A stretch of 64,000 bases of DNA from positions 4,981,279 to 5,045,278 of the forward strand of contig JABAKD010000018.1 of assembly GCA_012845835.1 (NCBI GenBank), written 5' to 3'. Positions 22,087-32,900 of the stretch are shown one piece after another. The notes beneath the pieces are model-generated. The model was not told where the DNA came from. It made no database searches and was given only the letters and a program-made list of their open reading frames with translations. The DNA comes from Undaria pinnatifida. Its lineage: Eukaryota; Sar; Phaeophyceae; Laminariales; Alariaceae. The translations under genes and the position numbers were made by a program. Position 1 is the stretch's first letter, and every line of letters begins with the position of its first letter.

Positions 22087-22350
22087 ACGCATGCTACGAT
22101 AGAGGTAGCACTTTTCTGCTTTTTTTTTGTCTTTATTTTGTGAATGGCGGAGCTCCTTATCCCCAAGATCGTCGGAAAGACCCATTTTCCTTGCATGATT
22201 CTCGCTAGTAGTGTACTTAAGGCATGAGGGTTTTGATCCGGCGTCAAATTTTATATTTCTCCAAAGCAATTTTTGGGAGAGGTCGTACTTGAGGTCGGAA
22301 AATTGTGGAACGTCAGAAAAAATGTGATGCACCACTATCGTAGCACGTGT
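22087..22350. mobile_element. MITE-1 copy
   Basis: Ends gcatgctacgatagaggtag and caccactatcgtagcacgtg are inverted repeats. The internal gcaatttttgggagaggtcg matches other members. Confidence 0.8.
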
Positions 22351-22850
22351 CTAGTACTAACAGCGCTGCTACTGTGCCCAGACCCTACAACACCACTACT
22401 ATGGGCAACGCAGATCTAGCGCCGCGAGCTGTGCCGTGGCCGTACCGCACGCTTGAAACAATTTGACGTTGACGGATACATGACATGTTCGTTCTTTACT
22501 GCTACTTGGTAGTGTGAAGAAACAGCTTTGATGGTGACTTCGCGTGTGTGATAGCGTTGAACCGGACTCCTTGCCTTACACACGCGTCATACGGCTAGCA
22601 GTCTCCTTCCCTGTTTAGCGCGAAAAGCGTGAAATCTACCGCATCTCTCGAATATTCGTGGTGTACTTGGCGTCGATATGAAGCCTCAGTATCGAGGCTG
22701 ATCGTGATTTTTCAATGATTTTCCCAAAGCTCCTCAGCACTTGAGAACATGGAGATCTGGATATCTTCCTCGAACTCCTCAGAAAAGATTAACAAACTCG
22801 GCGGGAGATCGTTAATTGGTGCTAGTCGATGCGCAAAACAAAGTGCGGAA
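22351..22850. other. no gene recognised
   Basis: Nothing identifiable on either strand. Confidence 0.4.
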
Positions 22851-22852
22851 CC

Positions 22853-23105
22853 GTCCCACGGTAGGGGTGCAGCAGAAAGTTCCCGAGCTCCTCATATGAG
22901 GAGCTCAGCATCTTACCCGAAAAATGACTTCGATGGCATTCGTTCGCACAACCCGACCAAGCTTCTACGCCTTGTTAGTCCTCAAAAATAAATCTCGTGA
23001 AATTACTTCACCAATGACTAACCGGTAGCTCCTCCCTTGAGGAGCTCAATCGAACAGGTGCAATATTAGTTAATCCAACAACTGCAACCCCTACCGTGGG
23101 ATGAC
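22853..23105. mobile_element. MITE-2, best-preserved copy
   Basis: Left end gtcccacggtaggggtgcag and right end tgcaacccctaccgtgggat are inverted repeats of about 20 bp. Internal hairpin gagctcctcatatgaggagc and a second gaggagctc arm occur. The conserved core includes gcattcgttcgcacaacccg and accaagcttctacgcc. Non-coding, about 250 bp. Confidence 0.8.
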
Positions 23106-24370
23106 TCTGCGGCTCATAACCTGATGAAATTCGGCGTATCGAGGCTATGCTCTGTGATATGAGGTGCGAAGGTGTCACCGAAAAGTCTGTTACGATCGCG
23201 TGTGGTTGAGAAGAACGGACATAGTTTGGAAAGCAGTGCTTGTGGCCGAAAGTTGGTAACCAAAGAAAAGATCAAAGGTGACAAGATAAGACGAAGAAAG
23301 ATGGAAAACATATGGAAAACAAGTGATGGAGGTAGGCAAGGCCGTCACCTGATCATTTCAGAACAATGCACATGCTACGGGCAAATGTATCCTACGGGTA
23401 GATGTATCCTATGGGTCGGCGTATTGGCCGACAGGCCGTCCTACGGAAGCGTTCCCGATAGTGTTCCCTCCAAGCTTCCCCACACGCGTATGGTGGGAAG
23501 ATTGCTTTAACTTCAAAATGCCATGCGACGGCGAGAAGGAACAAATAAATATAGTATCGCCGCATGCAGTATTCCTCCGCATCTAGAGTAATAATATATC
23601 AAGTCTACTCATGCGTAGAGACTGCAAAACGGCTAGTTGCGAGTGTACTGCAAAGTCCATATTTCAATGCTCTATCCCAATTACTAATACTTGATCGTAA
23701 TGTTTCGGCTCGGACGGAAATGCCGGTGAAAACGTTTTTGTGTGAGGCCCACACAGGGGACATCGTCTGGCCGAAGGTTGCAGGGACGTTCACTTTCGCG
23801 TCTGTCGTTACCGTTCCACGAAAATGGCTGCTGCTGTAGCATGGGAAGTCCCCGCATGGGAAGTCCCCACCAAAATACCACAATTAATAGCGGTTCATTT
23901 GCTCTCTTCGGACGGGAGATCAACAATAGCGCAGGAGTTGCTTTAGCAGCGGATGATTGCAGTGGGTATTGCGGCAAAGATACCGTTGTTGCTGTTGGCG
24001 TCGCAGCAATGAAAGAAAGTTAGCGCCCACCGGTCGGCACTGGACCCATCGGACGGGACCGTTTGGTGGAGCCAAAGTTGCGTCGGTGGTGAGTATTTGT
24101 ACCTCGTGGGCCTAAAATGAAGCAGCTGACGCCCACGGAATCCAGGAGGGAAAACGAATGTGCACACCACAGAACGAAACAATACCACACGTCAGCGTGC
24201 AACGTGTTGTACGGGATAACACATGGGCCGGCGTGTGGCCCGGTCCGTCACATTCATGGGCCGGCCCACGGAAACGGCGGACCGGATCGTATAGAGTCCG
24301 CTTTTATTGGGTTGCGATATCAATGTCATCGGGCGACCCGGGCCAGGTCGACAAATTGGAGAATCTCGTG
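23106..24370. other. mostly unassigned; one dispersed motif block
   Basis: At 23,364-23,441 the string acgggcaaatgtatcctacg is followed by a near copy of itself. A relative lies inverted at 54,288-54,227. A 16 bp direct repeat (catgggaagtcccc) lies near 23,840-23,870. No gene recognised. Confidence 0.45.
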
Positions 24371-24379
24371 GGTTTCAAC

Positions 24380-24840
24380 ACGGCGCCGGTTTGTAATGGC
24401 TCCAGTGGGGAGCAATTTGGACCGGGGATAGGAATTTGAAGGGTCCGGTGGGGAGTACGGACCAGTCAAAGAAGACAGAGCGCTGAAAGACCCACAAGGA
24501 ACTGTGCAAGCCTGATCATACCGAACGACGAAAATCGAGATCACTCATATTGAACACAATAGGTTATACGGCTTTTTTTTGTTTCGTGGGCAACGCACCA
24601 CCACAGGTGTTATATACAGCAGGATGTCTACGTCGTATTGAAAAATGTGCAATTGGAAGGCCCCGGTGTCGGGAGCACGGCGCCCGTGATAGAGGACAGA
24701 GCGCAGAACGACACACGGAGAATGGTGCGGGACTGATTACGACGAACGACGAACATCTGACCCATTGGTAATGAATGAAACAGGTTATACCGCTTTTTGG
24801 TTTTGTGGGCAAAGCGCCACAGGTGATACAAATAAGGATG
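24380..24840. repeat. diverged tandem repeat, ~225-235 bp x2
   Basis: Landmarks recur about 220-235 bp apart: aggttatacggctttttttt (24,560) and aggttataccgctttttggt (24,782), ataccgaacgacgaaaatcg and attacgacgaacgacgaaca, and gacagagcg. The units are strongly diverged. No coding frame persists across them. Confidence 0.65.
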
Positions 24841-24844
24841 TGTC

Positions 24845-25800
24845 TGCACCGGGGATGGGATCCTCCTCAGGTGGCGCTGGCTTATATATGACCCCAGTCA
24901 ATAAGCGATCGGTCGGTGGCGTAAGGGTTTTCACACCCTGCGGGGCGGTATCGACCTGGGAGATATCCGTTTTCGCCTCCGGGTTTCGTCGTTGTAAGTG
25001 TATGGAACGATTTCTGAACCGGGGATGTGAATATATCCCCCCCGGGGGGCGCTGGGGCGCTGGCTACAAGTCCTAGTCGATCAGTGGTCGGACGAAGGGG
25101 TTGGGGTTAATACCCTGTTCGAGGCAGTGTTGACCCGGGAACATCTGTTGTCATCCTCGGGTTATCGAAGCTATAGATGTACGAAAGGATATATGAACCG
25201 GGAACTGGGCAGTAAACTCCCGGGGCGGCGGCGGGTCCATGTACGAGCCGCAAGAAGCCTCGAGCAAATTTTGTTCGGACTTCCACATCGTGCAGGGCTG
25301 TATCAACCGGGGGACCCAAGTTTTCGCCCCTGGGTTGTCGAAGGTGTACATGTATGGAAGGAATCCGATCCGGGGATGGGATCTTATCCACCCGAGTTGG
25401 CACTAGCTCTTATTACGAGCTCCATGCGATTGACGAACAGCCAACGGGGCTAGGGTTTCCACATCGTGTGCGGTGGCGTCATCCCGTTCCACACCGTGCG
25501 GGGCAGCGTCACCCCAAGAAATCACCGTTGTCGTCACCTGGTTGTTGGAGTTATAGGGACACGCAGGGATTTCTGGACGGTTGATAAAGCCCTGTCGTCC
25601 CCGGGTGCCGTAGAACTGCCCCCCCCCATTGGTGGGCCTCCATCCTCCCGAGTAGCGCTGCCGCTACGATCTGCATCCAATCATACACTAACCAAAGGTT
25701 ACCATAAAGTACTGTACGGTGTTGACCCGCGAGAAATCGGGGTTCATCCACGGTTTGGCGAGCTCGTAGAGATATGGCATAGTCTTGAACTGGGAATGTG
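24845..25800. repeat. diverged ~175 bp tandem array
   Basis: The anchor accggggatggga/accggggatgtga/accgggaactggg/tccggggatggga recurs at about 24,849, 25,018, 25,196 and 25,369. Further degraded units follow at about 25,573 and 25,788. A second anchor (acaccctgcggggcggtatc and variants) keeps the same spacing. No open frame persists across the units, so I read it as a satellite-like array. Confidence 0.75.
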
Positions 25801-26715
25801 GACCTATCTTCCCCGTGTGCGGCGGATGCGGCGGTTCGACCGGATGGGCAATCCATGCCGCGCGCCCGCTACCCCTGCCTTGGCCGAAGGCGAGCGGGGT
25901 GTTGGGCATCGACCAATGGGATCGCAGGCCGAGCAACGCAGAGACAAATAAGTAATTTGCCTTTGCAGTGAAAAAGAGGGGGGTATCGTATCCTCTCACC
26001 CCGAGACCCTGGCATGGAGTTCCAACATAATTTTACGGAGTTAATTCGGGTAAACATCAATCCCGCCGCAATATCCGTAGATGCGAAGGGGGCGGTAACA
26101 CAAGCGACTCCTGTCTGATATGTGTACAGCTATGACCAACAGATTCCCTTGTCGGGGCTCCCTGTCTGTGATGATAGTATCTGCGTGGTATATACTAGAC
26201 CACAGCCATCCAACACAACAACAACAAAAAACCTCGATCGGACACCGCAAGTAATAGTGACGTCACTCCAAACATAACGCGTTCCCAAACCGATCAAAGG
26301 ACGAAACAACCGCCTTCCGGTTGTGACCACGTGTCACGAACTCACTCAGATTTTCTAGACCGTATTTTTTTCATGACTTCGACGGGTTACCAGTAATCAA
26401 AACAACGACCAAAACTGAAATAAAATAAAATAAAATAAATTACATCGAACCAAACACCTGGTACTCGCATTACAATACAAATCAAAATGTTCTATCTTTC
26501 CAGTATATATTTTGCATGGTCACTTCAAACCCTCTCTTAGGTATTATACTGAAGTCGAGGCAAAAAACTCAAATTCTATCATCAAACACACCCCAAACAA
26601 AACACAAAAAACATGAAAAAAAATCACGGCAAAGATTGCCGTGAAACTCAATAGAACCCGGGATGCTTAATCGGTCAGAAAATCAAATACGTGAAGGTAC
26701 CGACATCACGGGCTT
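25801..26715. other. no gene recognised; AAAAT microsatellite
   Basis: A run of AAAAT/AATAA units lies at about 26,412-26,440. The rest is unassigned. Confidence 0.5.
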
Positions 26716-26812
26716 TCTCCAAACCTAAACGTACGAAGGAACCACACTGATATTTTTATACGCTCCAAACCTAAACGTACGAAGGAATCACTCTGGTATT
26801 ATTATACGCAAT
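26716..26812. repeat. tandem repeat, 48 bp x2
   Basis: ctccaaacctaaacgtacga occurs twice, about 48 bp apart, followed by similar ttattatacg tails. Confidence 0.85.
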
Positions 26813-27410
26813 CAAAACTGCACTCGTCGTCGTGACACTTGGTTTACAGTAGTATGCGTCTCGAGGAACCATCGTTTGAGTTCGCGTGGTCGATGATCGC
26901 CATTCATCAAGTATGTGCTATACCCCTACCCTGCCGTTTTTTTAAATGGACTTGCACTGGCGGAGTATATACCCAAGGACCAGCATTACCGCAGACCAAT
27001 ACGTTAGCCAAAATATCCGTCTCCCAGTCAACATATTGCCCCAAACCCTCGATTTTGACGCATTCCCTTGCTGACATCAAGATAGCCTAACCGCTCAGGC
27101 TTTCACCATGAACCGCACCTGCAGGGCAACATAAACGAAAGAAGCGTTGCACCAACAAATGCATCAGGCAGAGGATGTAAGGTCAGGATGCAAAGACACA
27201 CGCCAGGTGCAGCACACGCTTCGGCGCACACCACTTTTCGCGATGGCGAGAGTAAGGCGTTTTATGGAACGCAATCTCCATTTTTCGCGCGAAACACAAC
27301 GTTGAGTACGTACAGCACACGTTCATATACTTCACAGTGGCAATAGCATCGGGCACAACCTGCCCCACCTATGAGATCGAGCCCGCACCATCACATGCAG
27401 TGAGACGTTT
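26813..27410. other. no gene recognised
   Basis: Short frames only. Confidence 0.4.
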
Positions 27411-27560
27411 GAAACTGGTGTGTGGTAATGTACTCGTAGAGGCCAGGGGCATTAGTACCGACATGCTTCAAGTATTTTTTATCGAAACTGGCGTGTGGTA
27501 ATGTGCTCGTAGAGGCCAAGGGTACTAGTACCGACATGCTTCAAGTATTTATATCGAGGC
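27411..27560. repeat. tandem repeat, ~75 bp x2
   Basis: Both units carry gtgtggtaatgt, ctcgtagaggccaggg/ctcgtagaggccaagg and agtaccgacatgcttcaagt. Confidence 0.85.
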
Positions 27561-27714
27561 GTGTTTCGAGAGGATCTATCTTGGGAGGATAAAAGACTCG
27601 GGGGTCACTGGCCGCCGGTAGGTTGGAAATTACGGGAAAAGCGGTCCACTTCCTCGCGATATATAGCAGGTGTATATACCTACGTGGGCTGACGAATGAG
27701 CGCGGTTTCTAGGA

Positions 27715-27985
27715 TTGTGGAGTGAGGCATACCAACAAAATTTCTGGGCTCCTAACACGAGGGGCTCAACATCTCACTCACCCTGAACATTGCTTTCGAA
27801 TGCGTTTTTTCGCGCAACCCGACCAAGCTTCAATGCCCTAGTCCCACACCACACCAGACCTTTCCTCGATAAAACTGTTTGAGTCAACCTCCGGTAGTTC
27901 CCGGCTTGAGGAGCTCAAGCGGAAAGGAGGTATACCTTTTTTTGGCTCAAAACGTGCAACCCCTGTACCGAGGGACGACTCGGGT
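27715..27985. mobile_element. MITE-2 copy, diverged
   Basis: Shares gctcctaacacgaggggctc, cgcgcaacccgaccaagctt, and ggcttgaggagctcaagcgg with the copy at 22,853. The right end is gcaacccctgtaccgaggga. The left terminal repeat is not clear. Confidence 0.6.
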
Positions 27986-28371
27986 TGTCTGGAAGTCGCG
28001 GCTGGTTAATGGCAACGCACAATTCGACGCGAGTCGAAGAGGGAAGAAAATGTTGAGTTTTTTCTCGCGATAAAAAAAGAAGGCACGCACCATGGTGGGG
28101 AGGCGGGAGGAGGGCCCGCTATGCGACTCCGGATCTGAGTTACTACTTGGGAGGGAGGGCGAGGGGAGGGCGAGGATAACAAATGGGATGGAATAAATAT
28201 ATGAAACAAAATAAAATAAATAGGTGGGCGACGAATTCAGCCAACTCACTTCAAATGTATAGCAGAAGACACACAACGAGGTACACCCGCCCACAACACC
28301 GACCCCATGACAATGGGGGAAGCACTTCTCTTCGTCAACCGGGGAATTCCTCAACACGCTGAATCAGAGCC

Positions 28372-28685
28372 ATCCCACGGCGGTATGGGTGAGTGTCGCA
28401 GATTCTCAGGATGTTCTGAGCTCCTGACAACAATGCCGCGAATTCTAAGAATTTTCTTAGCTCCTAACAACATGAGGAACCAGCACAATATCTCATCCGA
28501 AATACGACTTTTCGAAAGCATTCGTTCGCGCGAAGAAACCCGACAAAGCTTCTGCGCCCAAATCATGAAACAAGTTGTACTCGTGAAATTATTGGACTAA
28601 CAGGTAGTTGCTCATTTTGAGAGCCTAGCCCAGGGCGGAAACCGTTTTGCTCAAAAGATGCAACTCCGAGCGTGGGGTGACTCAT
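28372..28685. mobile_element. MITE-2 copy
   Basis: Left end catcccacggcggtatgggt and right end gcaactccgagcgtggggtg are inverted. The internal gcattcgttcgcgcg and gacaaagcttctgcgcc match the family. An internal duplication of a gagctcctgacaac-type segment makes it longer than the 22.9 kb copy. Confidence 0.7.
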
Positions 28686-28885
28686 CAAATTGACCCCAAG
28701 TCAAAAACACTTGAGCTTTATGTGGAGGGACTCCCACTACTTCTTTCAGCCATCCAGCGTGTTTTTGGCTTTTTTTGTGAGTTTATCGCGGGTGCACGAG
28801 AGTGATCAAAGGCGGGGTCTGGGAATGCACCCTTTTGTATTTGCTTACGACAGGACATTCCTCTCGTCTTTTTTTGCTATGCGCC

Positions 28886-29002
28886 CCGCTTTTTGTCTCA
28901 TCACTGTATTGTTTTTGTCTCGGTGTGGTATGATCTGCCCCGGCGTGTTGTCTTATCACCGTATTGTTTTTGTCTCGGTGTGGTATGGTCTGCCCCGGCG
29001 TG
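28886..29002. repeat. tandem repeat, ~58 bp x2
   Basis: gtattgtttttgtctcggtg and tggtatgatctgccccggcg recur in tandem with single-base changes. Confidence 0.85.
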
Positions 29003-29823
29003 GCGTACAAACACGGTGGACGGGTGAGCCTTATCGATCGTGGTTGAGATGGCATGGCCTAAAGACGACGCCCCACGTCGAACAGAGCAATGGCCCTCAT
29101 CCACTTAAATGTGGCCAACCTACCACCACAACCGTGTGAATTGGTTCCGTGATTTCTGTGTACCAGGTCGTGTCCGGGGCCGGGTCAGATGTCTTGTTGC
29201 AGCATCGTGCATGTGTCCGGGATGGAGATGCGTCTTTGAAATATTGCGGGGATAGCGACTCTTTGCTATGTTCCTTTTGATATGTTTTGAGGTGGCTGGC
29301 ATACTGAATTCCTCTTCTGCGATTGAGCGCGCACGAGCGGTGCGCAGGCATCGTACCCCGTACATGTCAGAAACCAGCATAGCAGGCACCATGATGTTTG
29401 GCTGTTCGAAGAGAGTGTTGACGCCGCTAGGCCATCGGCCGTTGGGCCGTTCAGAGTCTAGAGGGTACTGAAAATAGATCATATGTGAAAATTAACCTGT
29501 GATTTGTCATCGTCTGATTAACCCAGTGCCGCCCTCATTGCGCTACAACTGTCAGCGGGTATACCCCTCTGTGTTAATTTCCCTACAGTCTACGCTATAG
29601 CTGACGACATTGTCCGCAATACGCTATACGGTATACCGCGATTTGGCTTCTTGGTTGACCGCTCCCTAATCTAAACCTGGCATATTTTAAGCCAAAAGAG
29701 GCCTTAGCGCGCCCAGGAAGACCATTCCCCTTTACAATGCTGATGGTATAGCGGGTTTGAAAGCGAGTGGGGCCACAAAAAGCAGGCGACTCTACGCCTC
29801 TCTGGTTTGGACGTGTGACCCAC
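29003..29823. other. no gene recognised; 3' flank of the minus-strand gene
   Basis: Lies downstream of the last exon I can identify for the gene at 29.8-40.4 kb. Terminal exon or untranslated sequence could be here, but I cannot define it. Confidence 0.4.
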
Positions 29824-29970
29824 CTCAAGGAGGGCGATCCATTCGCCCGTCGTGATACCAACAGCCTCCATGGTCACAGACTCCACCCCAGTCTCCTCGA
29901 TGTCGAACGAGTTGAACGTGGATCCGATATAGGATTCGAACGTGCCAATTTCGTCGCCGTTGATTCCGAT
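29824..29970 (-). CDS. exon, discoidin-like domain part 2
   Basis: 49 codons after acceptor ggcacacag and before donor gtgggt: IGINGDEIGTFESYIGSTFN then SFDIEETGVESVTMEAVGI and TTGEWIALLE. Phase 0 on both sides, in line with the preceding exon. The alternation of short hydrophobic strands ending in EWIALLE is like the last strands of F5/8 C-type beta-sandwiches. Confidence 0.7.
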
Positions 29971-32900
29971 CTGTGTGCCAAAAGAGTTCATGCGCGATCA
30001 ACGAGAGCGGCAGTGCAAATGGTTGTGCATGGCGCCAGCGGCTGAACACCTCACCGATTACCCGATGCTATGGTTGAGGGTCAACCGTGTACAATGCGAA
30101 TGCCACTACGTCCAGCCCTAATCCCAACCCCCCAACCCATTGAACCGAATGTTAGGGCTACAGTAGAAACCACCGCTGTAGTAGCACAGATGGCCTATGT
30201 CTTGTGCCACACATGCAGCAAAATTGGTTTACCCGGCATGGAACAAGAAGTATATTCCATGGTTGAGTGTTGTGCCACGCTTCCGTAGGTAACCGTTCTG
30301 ACATCTGACAAGGCCAGCGTCTTGCACGCAGGGAGACGAAAAATCGAAAATCCTTAGAACCCTTGGCTGGTGGCTGGCATGCTGGGTGTCGGCAAGCACA
30401 CAACAGGGGTGCCACGTCTGGAGTGGCGTTCATCGTCCCGTCTGCCACGATGTACAGACACAAATCCGGTCGGGGAAATCGTCAATGCTCGTGTTAGTTA
30501 CAACCTCTGCCGGTTACCTTGAGCCAGCGCGTGCGCTCCTCCCCTTTATAGAAAGCCACTTGCACATTCTTAAGGTCAACGGGATCGCCGAAGGTAAACG
30601 TGACCACGCACACGCCGCCGTCGGGGATGCTGCACGACCATCTCGACTCCAAGGTGCTGCTGTCGCTGTCGTGAGCCAAAGCGGGCAAGCAGCCGTCCGT
30701 GCCGCAGCCGGTGTTGCCAAAATCCACGCCGGGGTTGCCGTCGTAGGAAGTGGCGGCAGCATCGACGGTCGTCTTAGTCCCGACTTCGACGTACTCGCTG
30801 TCGTCGTCGTTTGAATCGTCCTGTACGTTAAGACACGGCAAGAGCAGCAGCAGCAGCAGCAGCAGCAACAGCGGCAGTGGCAGCAGTAGCAACAACAGCG
30901 CTCAGTATCCGTGTTATATTTCGCGTGGATGTCGACTGTTTTGTGTGTGTACTGTGTTGCGTGCTGTACGTTGTTGTTTACAGTACCGCTGTGATCTGAT
31001 CACGAAAACATTAGACTACAAATCGAGATGGGGTAGCAGCAGCAGCAGCGGCAGACGTAGCAGAATCCGAGCAGTCTCCTTCATATACTCGCTGTGGTCA
31101 AATGTTGACTCTTCATTGTATGCTGTATTATACGCCGAAAGTGTTTGACGTTGAAACACGGTATCACAGCGGCGACAGCAGCAGCAGCAGCAGCAGAAGC
31201 GGCGGTGGTAGCAGCAACAGCAGAAGCAGGTCAACCTCCGTCGTTTGTTCGCTTCGGTCAAGTGCTTACTCATTTTTGGGCTCTGCACTGCTGTACACCC
31301 AAGATATTTGACAGCGAAAAACGGCAGCTACAGCAACACCGGGGGCAACAGCGCAACAGCACCGGTAGCAACAGCGGCAGCAGCAGCAGTGGCAGCAACA
31401 CCAATAGTAACAGCAGGTCAGTCTCCGTTGCTTGGGCTTAAGGCGAAAATGACTCGTTTGTGTTACTGTACTTTACACCCTAAAGACATTGCGTTGAAAC
31501 ACGGAAGCAGCACCAGGACCAGGACCAGCACCAGGACCAGCACCAGGACCAGTACTAGAACCAGCACCAGCAACGGCAACCGCAGCGGCAGTCGCCACGG
31601 CAACAGTTGCAGCAAGACCCCATGCCCGTTGGTTTCTCGCTATAGTTGAACGCTAACGCCGAGCCTTCGTGTGTGCTGCACTGTACACCCAACTACTTGA
31701 CGTTCCAACTCCGCAGCATGACAGGAGCAGCATACGAATAGCGGGAGCATGGCAATGGGAAAATATTGCACTACAGGAGTGGGGCCAGGAACGTTGGTGA
31801 AAGCAGTTGTTGACGCCGGTGTGGATGGTGCGCGAGGATGGAGTCAGGTGTGGAGGGTGACGTCGGAGCGAGGCTAGAAGGGGTGATGGGAGCAGCGGTT
31901 CGCGCTTGTAGAGATCGTGCGGGTGTGGGGTCTGGTAGAGGAGACGGTGTAGCTACGAGATCAAGAGTAAGAGGGCAGGTGGGAGCGTTGGTTTCTTTTG
32001 GTGCGGTCGGCACTGGAGCAGGCTCGACCTTGGCGGGGTTTGTGGGAGCGAGGCTAGGATCTGTTACTGAAGCAGTGGTTGACGCCGGTGTGGATGGTGC
32101 GGGAGCGGACACAGGAATAGTAGACGAGGTACTCACGAGAGCGAGGGTACGAGGTTGGTGGAGGCAGTTGTTGGTGAGGGGCTAGGGTCGGGAATTGGAT
32201 ACGATGTGGGTACGGGAGCGAGGGTAAATGGTTTACGGGAGGAGGGGTTACCTGCTGTGTAGAAGACGTAGAAGATTTAGGAGTCGTCGTCACCGAGCCG
32301 GCACCTGGGGGGTGGAGAAAGAAAACCAGTTAGGTTGATAGCATCCACCAACGACGAGAACATATGACAGCGTTGATGTAAGGGCCGAGCGTTTACGTGC
32401 TCGATGAAACGTCATCTCAAGGGGCCAATCAACGCCATCAGAGTGCACATACCTGCTTCAATCATACTTGTGACGTACGGCTTCTGCTGCCGGTCTTACT
32501 GTTCGGGGCGTGTATATCGATGGCGGAATTATTCTCAATACCGAACACCCGTCGCCGCACGCCAAGCCTCCAACCGGTATTTTCTCGCCGCCGATTTAAC
32601 TTCCACTTCCTACGTTTGCCCCAGAAACTTGTGCATTGCGTGAAACCGCTCAAAACTATAGCAATTAATTGGAAACAGGGTAACGCTCAACCTTTCCGCC
32701 CGCGAAGCTCCAGCAACCACCCCTCCTTCCCTCGTGAACGTTGAGAATCGTCAATCCAACTTTCAAAGCAGTTCGCGTCACACCCACCCTCGCCGGGTAT
32801 TGGGTCTGACAATTGGCCGGATGGAGGCCAGGTACCCACCACAGCCAACCACTAGGACGATTTTCGCTGCAGGCGAACTCACCCATGAAAAGAGAGCAAT

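Noticed and set aside
30494-30895. Leu-rich N-terminus before the discoidin-like exon as a signal peptide
   Set aside because: No ATG, a TGA just upstream, and a clean acceptor before GACGATTCA. The run is an intronic CTG repeat, also seen in the duplicate.
30930-31720. CRISPR array from regularly spaced repeats
   Set aside because: Units are over 160 bp, built on CAG triplets, in a eukaryotic intron-type setting.
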